NCBI RefSeq assembly: GCF_010682105.1 | Contig: NZ_JAAGWH010000013.1 | Location: forward strand, 372,001-436,000 | DNA length: 64,000 bases | DNA from: Modestobacter muralis | GTDB lineage: Bacteria; Actinomycetota; Actinomycetes; Mycobacteriales; Geodermatophilaceae | Reading direction: 5' to 3' | Made by a program: the position numbers and the translations under genes | Notes under the pieces: generated by a model | Told to the model about the DNA's origin: nothing | Databases searched by the model: none | Seen by the model: only the letters and a program-made list of their open reading frames with translations | Part shown: positions 26,431-34,724 of the stretch, piece after piece | Numbering within the stretch: the first letter of the stretch is position 1 | Layout: each line of letters opens with the position of its first letter

Positions 26431-27948
26431 ATGCCGCAGTACGTAGCAGCGATCGACCAGGGCACCACGAGCACGCGGTGCATGCTCTTCGACCACGACG
26501 GCAAGGTCGTCGCGGTCGGGCAGAAGGAGCACGAGCAGATCTTCCCGCGGGCCGGCTGGGTCGAGCACGACGCGAAGGAGATCTGGGCCAACACCCGCGA
26601 GGTGGTCGGCCAGGCCCTCGCCCGGGGCAACGCCAGCAACTCCGACATCGTCGCCGTCGGCATCACCAACCAGCGCGAGACCACCGTGGTCTGGGACCGC
26701 ACCACCGGCGAGCCCGTGTACAACGCGATCGTCTGGCAGGACACCCGCACCGGCAAGATCTGCGAGGAGCTGGGCGCCCTGGGTGGCGGTGCCGACCGCT
26801 ACAAGGACAAGGTCGGCCTGCCGCTGGCCACCTACTTCGCCGGCCCGAAGGTGCGCTGGATCCTCGACAACGTCGAGGGCGCCCGGGCCAAGGCCGAGGC
26901 CGGTGACCTGCTCATGGGCACCATCGACTCCTGGCTGATCTGGAACATGACCGGCGGGGTCGACGGCGGCAAGCACCTCACCGACGTCTCCAACGCCTCC
27001 CGCACGATGCTGATGGACTACCGCACGCTCGCCTGGGACACCGAGATCGCCGCGGAGATGAAGATCCCGGTCTCGATGCTGCCGGAGATCCGGTCCAACT
27101 CCGAGGAGTACGGGGTCGGCCGCAAGTCCGGCTTCCTCGCCGGGGTGCCCATCGCGGGCTCCCTCGGTGACCAGCAGGCGGCCACCTTCGGCCAGGTCTG
27201 CTTCACCAAGGGCATGGCCAAGAACACCTACGGCACCGGCAACTTCATGCTGCTCAACACCGGCGAGGAGGCCGTCCCGTCGAAGAACGGGCTGCTCACC
27301 ACGCTGTGCTACCAGCTCGGCGACGCCAAGCCGGTGTACGCCCTCGAGGGCTCGATCGCCGTCACCGGCTCACTGGTGCAGTGGGTGCGGGACAACCTCA
27401 AGATGATCTCCAGCGCCCCGGAGATCGAGACCCTGGCCCGTGAGGTCGAGGACAACGGCGGCTCCTACTTCGTGCCGGCGTTCTCCGGTCTGTTCGCCCC
27501 GCACTGGCGGGCCGACGCCCGCGGCGCCGTCGTGGGCCTGACCCGCTTCGTCAACCGCGGCCACCTGGCCCGCGCCGTCCTGGAGGCCACCGCCTACCAG
27601 ACCCGCGAGGTGCTCGACGCGATGAACGCCGACTCCGGGGTCGACCTGACCGAGCTGCGGGTGGACGGCGGGATGGTCGGCAACGAGCTGCTCATGCAGT
27701 TCCAGGCCGACATCCTCGACGTCCCGGTCATCCGGCCGGAGATCGCCGAGACGACGGCGCTGGGCGCGGCCTACGCGGCCGGTCTGGCCGTCGGCTTCTG
27801 GTCCTCCCTGGACGAGCTGACCGCGAAGTGGGCCGAGGACAAGCGCTGGTCGCCGGCGATGCCGACCGAGGAGCGCGAGCGGCTCTACCGCAACTGGCAG
27901 AAGGCCGTCACCAAGTCCCTGGACTGGGTCGACGACGACGTCAGCTGA
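26431..27948 (+). CDS. glpK: Glycerol kinase, second copy
   Basis: FGGY-family glycerol kinase, 505 residues. It has [48 protein letters not shown], and the adenosine-binding [16 protein letters not shown]. It is the closer of the two copies to canonical bacterial GlpK (for example [20 protein letters not shown]). By eye the two copies share over half of their residues. The ATG follows AGGAGG by 6 nt. It forms the end of the glpK-glpF-glpK run and is followed by a strong hairpin. Lysines near its C-terminus contrast with the Arg-rich end of the first copy. Confidence 0.95.
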   Translation: MPQYVAAIDQGTTSTRCMLFDHDGKVVAVGQKEHEQIFPRAGWVEHDAKEIWANTREVVGQALARGNASNSDIVAVGITNQRETTVVWDRTTGEPVYNAIVWQDTRTGKICEELGALGGGADRYKDKVGLPLATYFAGPKVRWILDNVEGARAKAEAGDLLMGTIDSWLIWNMTGGVDGGKHLTDVSNASRTMLMDYRTLAWDTEIAAEMKIPVSMLPEIRSNSEEYGVGRKSGFLAGVPIAGSLGDQQAATFGQVCFTKGMAKNTYGTGNFMLLNTGEEAVPSKNGLLTTLCYQLGDAKPVYALEGSIAVTGSLVQWVRDNLKMISSAPEIETLAREVEDNGGSYFVPAFSGLFAPHWRADARGAVVGLTRFVNRGHLARAVLEATAYQTREVLDAMNADSGVDLTELRVDGGMVGNELLMQFQADILDVPVIRPEIAETTALGAAYAAGLAVGFWSSLDELTAKWAEDKRWSPAMPTEERERLYRNWQKAVTKSLDWVDDDVS

Positions 27949-27971
27949 CGTCGAGCCCTGACGAGAGGCCG

Positions 27972-28011
27972 GGTGCCGGCCCGCTGGAGGTGACTCCGGC
28001 GGGCCGGCACC
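27972..28011 (+). terminator. Strong hairpin after the second glpK
   Basis: Perfect 13-bp stem GGTGCCGGCCCGC (27972-27984) with its complement (27999-28011). Inside it GGAG pairs with CTCC, so the real loop is about 4 nt. It starts 24 bp after the glpK stop. Confidence 0.85.
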
Positions 28012-28121
28012 TCCTCGTCCCCGGACGACGGCGTACGCCGGAGGGAGGGCTCCCCGATCGACCCCACGACCACCGTGGGCACTGGACGGACCATGCACGA
28101 CCTCGACGAAGAGGATCGATC

Positions 28122-29717
28122 ATGAAGGCTGCTCTCCCGAAGACCCTGTTCACGATGGCGGTGGCCGCGGGCCTGTCCGTCGCGGCACTGCCACTCGCCT
28201 CGGCCACCGACCCGGAGCCGACCACCGCTCCGGGCACCGTGTTCGGCACGGCCGCCGACGTCACCGGCCCGCTGCCGGTCACGGCCGACTCCCACCCGTT
28301 CGGCGCCGCGGACCGGACGGAGGTCCCCGAGGACCTGGCCGCGTCCGGTTACGTCGAGGAGGAGTTCCTGGCCAGCGGCACGTCGAACGTCTACAGCTGG
28401 CCGGCCGACGCACCGGCGGTCGTGCGCACCGCCGACGCCCCGTACACCACCCGCGTCCTGGTGCGCCGCCCCGCCGAGGGCGCGCAGTTCAGCGGCAACG
28501 TCGTGGTGGAGATGCTCAACCCCTCCAACCTGTTCGACCTCAACATCGGCTGGGCGGTGGCCAACCGCCAGCTGGTCGAGAACGGCGACGCGTGGGTCGG
28601 CATCACCGCCAAGCCCGTCGCGGTGGAGGCGCTGAAGAACTTCGACGCCGAGCGCTACGGCGCCCTCTCCTTCGCCAACCCGCTCCCGGAGTCCGATCCG
28701 GCCAACTGCTCGACGGTGGACGCCGATGCCGACCCGGCCACGCCGGAGGTGCCGCTGCCGGCGGACACCACGCGGGCCACCGAGAACGGCCTGATCTGGG
28801 ACGTCTTCACCCAGGTCGGCAACTGGCTGCGGACGGACGACGCGAGCAACCCGCTCACCTACGGGGCGCCGGAGACCCAGGTGGAGCACGCCTACGGCTT
28901 CGGCTACTCCCAGACCGGCGGGTACCTGATCAACTACATGAAGGCGGTGCACCCCCTCGTCGTGGCGGCCCAGGGCGGCCCCACCTACGACGGCTACCTC
29001 CTCGGGGTGGCCGGCGGCGGGTTCGCCGGCGCCTACCCGATGAACCAGTGCGAGGCCGCCCCGCCGGTGGACGACCCGCGCCGGGACCTCTACGGGATCG
29101 GCGTCCCGGTGATCCAGCTGATGTCCCAGTCGGACTACCTGCGCGGCATCGGCTCCCGTCGTCCGGACAGCGACACCGCCCCGGACCGGTTCCGGCACTA
29201 CGAGATGGCCGGCGCCGGCCACGCCACCCCCGACGAGCTGTACTTCTCGGCGTCGTCGGCGGACATCGTCGCGGCCGGCCGGGCCGTGCCCCCGGCGGCC
29301 TGTGACCAGGGTCCGCGCAGCCGCTTCCCCAGCTCGATCTTCTTCGACGCCGCGCTGCGCAACCTCGACCGCTGGGTCCGGGACGACGTCGCGCCGCCGC
29401 GGGCCGACCCGATCGTCGTGCGCAACGGCGAGCCGGTCCTCGACGAGTTCGGCAACGTGCAGGGCGGCCTGCGCTCGCCGTACCTCGACGTGCCGCGGAG
29501 CACCTGGTTCGGCTCCGCCACCGGCGCGTCGTTCTGTTACATCGCCGGCTACGAGGTGCCCTTCGACCAGGCCACCCTCGACCGCCTCTACCCCACGGCG
29601 GAGGACTACCTGGCGCCGGTCTGGGACAGCGTGCACGACCTGGAGGAGGCCGGGTTCCTGACCTCCTCCGACGCCCGGCGGCTCTTCGCTGAGGCGGAGG
29701 ACGTGGCCGGCGAGTAG
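28122..29717 (+). CDS. Secreted alpha/beta-hydrolase domain protein
   Basis: A 531-residue exported protein. The N-terminus MKAALPKTLFTMAVAAGLSV ends in ASA^TDP, a signal peptidase I site at about residue 28. The mature part has the nucleophile elbow GYSQTGG with S263 as likely nucleophile, and a late H in MAGAGHATPDE as likely catalytic His, with acidic candidates between. This resembles the alpha/beta-hydrolase domain family typified by PF20091-like secreted esterases of actinobacteria; the exact substrate is unknown. It stands alone on the strand between two strong hairpins. Confidence 0.85.
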   Translation: MKAALPKTLFTMAVAAGLSVAALPLASATDPEPTTAPGTVFGTAADVTGPLPVTADSHPFGAADRTEVPEDLAASGYVEEEFLASGTSNVYSWPADAPAVVRTADAPYTTRVLVRRPAEGAQFSGNVVVEMLNPSNLFDLNIGWAVANRQLVENGDAWVGITAKPVAVEALKNFDAERYGALSFANPLPESDPANCSTVDADADPATPEVPLPADTTRATENGLIWDVFTQVGNWLRTDDASNPLTYGAPETQVEHAYGFGYSQTGGYLINYMKAVHPLVVAAQGGPTYDGYLLGVAGGGFAGAYPMNQCEAAPPVDDPRRDLYGIGVPVIQLMSQSDYLRGIGSRRPDSDTAPDRFRHYEMAGAGHATPDELYFSASSADIVAAGRAVPPAACDQGPRSRFPSSIFFDAALRNLDRWVRDDVAPPRADPIVVRNGEPVLDEFGNVQGGLRSPYLDVPRSTWFGSATGASFCYIAGYEVPFDQATLDRLYPTAEDYLAPVWDSVHDLEEAGFLTSSDARRLFAEAEDVAGE

Positions 29718-29738
29718 GCCCCGCTGGACGACCGCCCT

Positions 29739-29779
29739 CCCACCGCCCCGCCGGCGAGCCACGCCGGCGGGGCGGTGGG
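29739..29779 (+). terminator. Hairpin after the secreted hydrolase
   Basis: Perfect 18-bp stem (29739-29756 with 29762-29779) with loop AGCCA, starting 21 bp after the hydrolase stop. It is very GC-rich and lacks a T-run. Confidence 0.85.
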
Positions 29780-29788
29780 CGGTGGAAG

Positions 29789-30022
29789 GTGGCCCGCCGG
29801 CGGGAGGCCGTCGGGACGCCGGAGGAGCACGCCGCCCAGGTCGCCGCCGCGCCGGGGGTCACCCCGGTGGGCCGGTGGGCGCAGGTGCGCGCAGGACTGT
29901 CCTGGCGGGACCTGCTCCTCGCCGTTCTGTGCGGCCTGCTGACCCGGGTCCGGCAGCTCAGCCCTGCTGGCCGGCGGCGGCCCACTGCTGGACGACGCGC
30001 TGCCCGCTCAGCGACGCGGTGA
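29789..30022 (+). CDS. Possible small protein, unknown function
   Basis: An open frame of 77 residues, starting with GTG, that includes one moderately hydrophobic stretch (LSWRDLLLAVLCGLL, about 38-52) between basic segments. Third-position GC is very high over the first 57 codons, as expected for real coding sequence, but the last 20 codons lie antisense to the next gene. The only purine-rich site (GGAAGG) abuts the start, which is poor. It begins 10 bp after the hydrolase terminator. I do not recognise it; it may be a real small gene or chance. Confidence 0.3.
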   Translation: MARRREAVGTPEEHAAQVAAAPGVTPVGRWAQVRAGLSWRDLLLAVLCGLLTRVRQLSPAGRRRPTAGRRAARSATR

Positions 30023-30569
30023 CGACCGGCAGGACGAGGGCGGCGATCACGAAGAACAGCAGGCCGATCGTCTCGTCGCCGTCCAGGGTGACCGTGGCGG
30101 CGAGCAGAGCCAGCAGCAGGACGGCGACCGCGGCCACGGATCCCCACAGCACCCAGGTGGCCCGGCGCCGGTTGAGCAGGGAGATGCCGCCGGCGAGCAG
30201 GACGCCACCGACCGGCAGGCCGAGCGCCAGCAGCCAGGTGGGCAGGTCGCCGTCGCCGGTCGACCCGGCGACCAGCATGCCCAGGCCACCGAGCGCGGTC
30301 AGGGTACCGGTCACGATGGCCAGTACAGCCGAGGCGGTGGCCAGCCCGGGGCGACCCGGACCGTGCGGCCACACACCCGGCTGCTGCCACCCCGGGCCGT
30401 ACCCGGTGGGCCCCCAGGCCGGCGGCTGACCGTAGGGCCCCTGCCCGTGGGGAGCCCGCCCGTACGGCTGCCCGTACGGAGCGGGCGGGCCGTACGGGGG
30501 CTGCCCGTACGGCTGCTGGCCCGGCGGCTGCTGCCCGTCCTGCGGTCGGCCCTGCTCCCATGCGGTCAC
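29958..30569 (-). CDS. Membrane protein with a Pro-Tyr-Gly-Gln-rich N-terminal tail
   Basis: A 203-residue protein. The first 70 residues are PYGQ/PYGP-type low complexity; four hydrophobic segments follow (about 75-95, 108-125, 138-160, 165-188). It begins at a GTG. It belongs to the broad actinobacterial class with a PYGQ-rich cytoplasmic tail followed by DUF4190-like or similar helices, and a second gene of this kind lies at 38630-39160. It follows pgm by 43 bp on the same strand and may be in its operon. The role is unknown. Confidence 0.75.
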   Translation of the reverse strand: MTAWEQGRPQDGQQPPGQQPYGQPPYGPPAPYGQPYGRAPHGQGPYGQPPAWGPTGYGPGWQQPGVWPHGPGRPGLATASAVLAIVTGTLTALGGLGMLVAGSTGDGDLPTWLLALGLPVGGVLLAGGISLLNRRRATWVLWGSVAAVAVLLLALLAATVTLDGDETIGLLFFVIAALVLPVVTASLSGQRVVQQWAAAGQQG

Positions 30570-30612
30570 GGCCGGGAGTCTGCCAACGCCCGGCCGTGCC
30601 GCACAGCACGTC

Positions 30613-32247
30613 TCACCCCTTCAGGGCGGCGCTGACCACCTCGCGGGCCTCGACCTGCACCTGGGCCAGGTGCTCAGGACCCTTGAACGACTCGGCGTAG
30701 ACCTTGTAGACGTCCTCGGTGCCCGACGGGCGGGCGGCGAACCAGGCGTTCTCGGTGGTGACCTTGAGCCCACCGATCGAGGCGTCGTTGCCCGGGGCCC
30801 GGGTGAGCTTCGCGGTGATCGGCTCGCCGGCCAGCTCGGTGGCGGTGACGGCGTCGGGGGAGAGCTTGCCGAGTGCGGCCTTCTGCTCCCGGGTGGCCGC
30901 TGCGTCGATCCGCGCGTAGGCCGACTCGCCGAACCGTTCCGTCAGTGACGAGTGCAGCTGCGAGGGCGAGCTCCCGGTGACCGCCTGGATCTCCGAGGCC
31001 AGCAGGGCGAGCAGGATGCCGTCCTTGTCCGTCGTCCACACCCCGCCGTCCCGGCGCAGGAAGGAGGCACCGGCCGACTCCTCGCCGCCGAAGCCGACCG
31101 ACCCGTCGAGCAGGCCGGGCACGAACCACTTGAACCCGACGGGCACCTCGACCAGCGTCCGGCCCATGTCCGCCACGACCCGGTCGATGAGCGAGGAGGA
31201 GACCAGCGTCTTGCCGACGGCGGTGCCCGCGCCCCACTCCGGCCGGTGGGCGAACAGGTAGGAGATCGCGACGGCGAGGAAGTGGTTGGGGTTCATCAGC
31301 CCGCCGTCGGGGGTGACGATGCCGTGCCGGTCGGCGTCGGCGTCGTTGCCCGTGGCGATCTGGTAGTCGTCCTTGGCGCTGATCAGCGAGGCCATCGCGG
31401 ACGGCGAGGAACAGTCCATCCGGATCTTGCCGTCCCAGTCCAGCGTCATGAAGCGCCAGGTCGGGTCGACCAGCGGGTTGACCACGGTGAGGTCGAGGCC
31501 GTGCCGCTCGGCGATGGCGCCCCAGTAGTCGACGCTCGCGCCACCGAGCGGGTCGGCGCCGATCCGGACGCCGGCGCTCTTGATCGCGGCCAGGTCCAGG
31601 ACGTTGGGCAGGTCGTCGACGTAGGTGCCCATGAAGTCGTAGGCCTGCGCGGCGGCGCGGGCCCGGGCGAACGGGACGCGCTTGACGCCCTCGAGCCCGG
31701 TGGCCAGCAGCTCGTTGGCCCGGCGGGCGATCCAGCCGGTGGCGTCGGTGTCGGCGGGGCCGCCCGAGGGCGGGTTGTACTTGAAGCCGCCGTCGCGGGG
31801 CGGGTTGTGCGAGGGGGTGACGACGATGCCGTCGGCCAGCCCGGTGGTCTTGCCGCGGTTGGCGGTGAGGATCGCGTGGCTGACCGCCGGCGTGGGGGTG
31901 TACCGGTCGGCGGAGTCGACCAGCACGGTGACGTCGTTGGCGGCGAGCACCTCCAGGGCGCTGACCCAGGCCGGCTCGGACAGCCCGTGGGTGTCGCGGC
32001 CGATGAACAGCGGGCCGTCGTACCCCTGCTGGGCGCGGTACTCGCAGATGGCCTGGGTGGTGGCGAGGATGTGCGGCTCGTTGAACGCGCCGTCCAGCGA
32101 GGACCCCCGGTGGCCGGAGGTGCCGAAGACGACCTGCTGGGCGACGTCGGCCGGGTCCGGCTGCACCGCGTAGTACGCGGTCACCAGGTGCGGGACGTCG
32201 ACCAGGTCGGAGGGCTGCGCGGTCTGTCCGGCGCGGTCGGAGCTCAT
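30613..32247 (-). CDS. pgm: Phosphoglucomutase (alpha-D-glucose phosphate-specific)
   Basis: Alpha-D-phosphohexomutase, 544 residues, interconverting glucose 1-phosphate and glucose 6-phosphate. The active-site phosphoserine is S146 in [11 protein letters not shown], the metal-binding loop is [10 protein letters not shown] (about 302-311), the sugar-binding loop is [11 protein letters not shown] (about 378-388), and the C-terminal phosphate-binding loop is [11 protein letters not shown] (about 508). This pattern and length fit the bacterial Pgm family that keeps the specificity of E. coli Pgm. It links glycogen and trehalose precursors to glycolysis. Confidence 0.95.
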   Translation of the reverse strand: MSSDRAGQTAQPSDLVDVPHLVTAYYAVQPDPADVAQQVVFGTSGHRGSSLDGAFNEPHILATTQAICEYRAQQGYDGPLFIGRDTHGLSEPAWVSALEVLAANDVTVLVDSADRYTPTPAVSHAILTANRGKTTGLADGIVVTPSHNPPRDGGFKYNPPSGGPADTDATGWIARRANELLATGLEGVKRVPFARARAAAQAYDFMGTYVDDLPNVLDLAAIKSAGVRIGADPLGGASVDYWGAIAERHGLDLTVVNPLVDPTWRFMTLDWDGKIRMDCSSPSAMASLISAKDDYQIATGNDADADRHGIVTPDGGLMNPNHFLAVAISYLFAHRPEWGAGTAVGKTLVSSSLIDRVVADMGRTLVEVPVGFKWFVPGLLDGSVGFGGEESAGASFLRRDGGVWTTDKDGILLALLASEIQAVTGSSPSQLHSSLTERFGESAYARIDAAATREQKAALGKLSPDAVTATELAGEPITAKLTRAPGNDASIGGLKVTTENAWFAARPSGTEDVYKVYAESFKGPEHLAQVQVEAREVVSAALKG

Positions 32248-32318
32248 GCCCCGATCTTCGCGCCGCAGGGCCGGTCCGCGCGACCCGGGTCACCCTCCCA
32301 GGCGAGCAGGCCGGGCGG

Positions 32319-34601
32319 TCAGGAGCTCCTGGGTCGCTTGTCGAAGGCGGCCCAGACCACCTTCGAGTCCGTGCCGTAGTGCACCCCGCGGGCCGAGGTC
32401 AGGTCGGCGACGACGTAGAGGCCGTAGCCGCCCTGCCCGGCGGGCCGGCCACCGGCGGGGGCGGGCCGACGTCCGGGGGCGCTGTCGGTGACCCGGACGA
32501 CCCACCGGGTGCCCTCGTCACCGAGGTGCAGCCCGGCCGGGCGCGAGCCGTGACGCAGGGCGTTGGACGCCAGCTCGTCGATCACCAGGACCGCCTGGTC
32601 GACGACGTCCTCGTCGGACCCGGGACCCAGCGAGGACGTCAGGAACTCCCGCACCTGCCGGCGGACGCCGCTGAGCCCGCGCAGCGAGGTCAGCTCGACC
32701 TCGAGCCCGGCCTCCGCGGGTGCCGGGACCGGGTCACCGCCCCGCCACGTGGCACGGGCCTCGGTGTACCGCTCCGGCGTCCGACCGGGGGCACCGGCCG
32801 ACGACCGGTCCAACCGGACCGCGACGAGCGCGACGTCGTCGGCCGCCCGGCCGTCCACCAGCTGGTCGATCACGCGGTCGCACAGCTCCTCCAGCGGCAG
32901 CGCGGCGGCAGCCGTGACGACCTCGCACAGCGCCGCCACGCCGGCGTCCAGGTCGCTGCCGGGCCGCTCGACCAGCCCGTCCGTGTAGAGCAGCAGGGTG
33001 GCGCCGTCCTCGAGGTCCAGCACGGTCTCCCCGCGGGTGCTGGTGGGGGTGACGCCGAGCATCAGGTGCCCGGGGGCCTGGGGGACGACGACGAGCCGGC
33101 CGGCCGCGTCGAGGACCACCGGGGGCGGGTGCCCGGCGCTGGCCCACCGCAGCCGGGTGCCGCCGGACGACGTCCACTCCAGCCGGCCCATGCCCACGGT
33201 GGCGTAGGTGGCCAGCCCGAGCTGGGTGATCGCGGTGTCCATCGTGTCGAGCACCGCCGCCGGGCCGGGACCGCCGGACACGGCGATGCCCCGCAGGAGG
33301 CTGCGCAGCTGGCCCATGGTGGCGGCCGCACCGGTGTCGTGGCCGACCACGTCGCCGATGACCAGGTCGACCGACCCGTCCGCCTGGTGGAAGGCGTCGT
33401 ACCAGTCGCCACCGACCTGGGCGGTGCCGGTGGCCGGCAGGTAGCGCACCGCGATCTGCCCGTGATCGGGCTGCACGGGCTCGGTGAGCAGGCTGCGCTG
33501 CAGCTCCTCGGCCAGCTGGCGGCTGCGCTCGGCGGACCGGCGCTCGAGGGTCAGGGCCTGCAGGCGGTCCAGCGCCTGGGCGCACTGCGCGGCGAAGGCC
33601 TGCACCAGCTCCACCTCGGCGGCGGGGATGGCCCGGTCGACCCGCCAGCCGGCCAACAGCGAGCCGATCAGGCGGCCACCGGTGGTCAGCGGGACGGTGA
33701 TCCAGGACCGCTGCCCGGACTGCTCGGAGGCCTCGCGCATCTCCGGGGACCAGGCCTCCGCCTCGGCCTGGGTCTCGTGGACCAGGGTCTCGCCGGTGCG
33801 CGCGGTCCACGCCGCCGGCAGCCGGCTGTCCAGGTCGATGGTGCCGAACCGCCGCTGCGCCCCGGTCCCCAGCGACGGGGTCATGGTCACGTGCACCACC
33901 CCGCGGTCGTCGTCCCGCAGCGCGATCGCGCCGCCGTCCGCACCGATCGCGCTCAGCCCCGCCCCGGCCAGGATGTCGGTGACGTCCTCGACGGTCTCCG
34001 CGTCCGCCAGCTGCAGCACGACCTGCGCCGTCGCGGCGAGCCGGCGAGCCGTCGCCTCCTGCGCCGCGAGGACGGCCCGCAGCTCCTGGCTCCGGGCGAA
34101 CAGGTCGGCCTCCAGGACGTCCAGGCGCGCCCAGGTCCCCTCGGCCCGGTGCTCGGCGACCCGCTCGCGCTCGGCGAGGAAGTCCGACACGTCCTCGACC
34201 CGCTGCAGCACCAGCTGGGTCCGGCCTCCCTCGTCGGGCACCGGCGCGCTGATCAGCGACCAGGCACGGGGGACCGAGCGTCCCGTCTCGAGGTCGGTCA
34301 CCTCGTAGCGGAACAGCGGCAGCTGGTCGGGCACGCCGGTGTCCCGGGCCCGCTCGAAGGACAGCTGCAGCGGGTTGTGGCCGTCGGCGTCCAGGCTCTC
34401 CGGCGCCGGCGGGAAGGCGTCGAAGACGTAGCGGCCGACCAGCTCCTCGCGCGTGCGGCCCAGCAGCTCGAGATAGGCCGGGTTCGCCTCGACGATGACC
34501 AGGTCCGGCGACATCACCAGGTAGGCGGTCGGCTGGGCGGTGAAGACCGCCGCGAAGTCCACCTCGACCGGCCGGTGCCTCGCGCCCGTCTCGTCCGTCA
34601 C
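32319..34601 (-). CDS. PAS-GAF-SpoIIE (PP2C) phosphatase with a C-terminal RsbW-like ATPase
   Basis: A 760-residue cytoplasmic regulator. Domains in order: PAS (about 15-135, VDFAAVFTAQPTAYLVMSPDLVIVEANPAYLELLGRTREELVG), coiled-coil linker (about 140-180), GAF (about 185-340), SpoIIE-type PP2C phosphatase (about 360-590, with VGGDWYDAF, GDVVGHDTG and YTDGLVERPGSD metal motifs), and a HATPase_c anti-sigma-kinase-like domain (about 625-755, DELASNALRHGSRP and GGYGLYVVADL). It joins a phosphatase and a kinase-like domain of the RsbU/RsbW partner-switching pathways in one chain. The GTG at 34601 follows GGGGGA by 3 nt; an upstream open frame was not used. Its target sigma factor is unknown. Confidence 0.88.
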   Translation of the reverse strand: MTDETGARHRPVEVDFAAVFTAQPTAYLVMSPDLVIVEANPAYLELLGRTREELVGRYVFDAFPPAPESLDADGHNPLQLSFERARDTGVPDQLPLFRYEVTDLETGRSVPRAWSLISAPVPDEGGRTQLVLQRVEDVSDFLAERERVAEHRAEGTWARLDVLEADLFARSQELRAVLAAQEATARRLAATAQVVLQLADAETVEDVTDILAGAGLSAIGADGGAIALRDDDRGVVHVTMTPSLGTGAQRRFGTIDLDSRLPAAWTARTGETLVHETQAEAEAWSPEMREASEQSGQRSWITVPLTTGGRLIGSLLAGWRVDRAIPAAEVELVQAFAAQCAQALDRLQALTLERRSAERSRQLAEELQRSLLTEPVQPDHGQIAVRYLPATGTAQVGGDWYDAFHQADGSVDLVIGDVVGHDTGAAATMGQLRSLLRGIAVSGGPGPAAVLDTMDTAITQLGLATYATVGMGRLEWTSSGGTRLRWASAGHPPPVVLDAAGRLVVVPQAPGHLMLGVTPTSTRGETVLDLEDGATLLLYTDGLVERPGSDLDAGVAALCEVVTAAAALPLEELCDRVIDQLVDGRAADDVALVAVRLDRSSAGAPGRTPERYTEARATWRGGDPVPAPAEAGLEVELTSLRGLSGVRRQVREFLTSSLGPGSDEDVVDQAVLVIDELASNALRHGSRPAGLHLGDEGTRWVVRVTDSAPGRRPAPAGGRPAGQGGYGLYVVADLTSARGVHYGTDSKVVWAAFDKRPRSS

Positions 34602-34724
34602 ACGTCCCCCTGGCCCGGGCCCACCGCCAGGCGTGACGCCTGGTAGCCGACCGTGAGCGCACATCATCCCGCACGCGCCCCGCGCCCGCGCCGTCCTGTC
34701 GGCCGACCGCCGTAACCTGTCGGG

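Noticed and set aside
32734-32770. GCCACGTGGC near 32747 as another parS-like site
   Set aside because: Only the CACGTG core with one flanking C/G pair each side matches; the outer GTT/AAC is missing.
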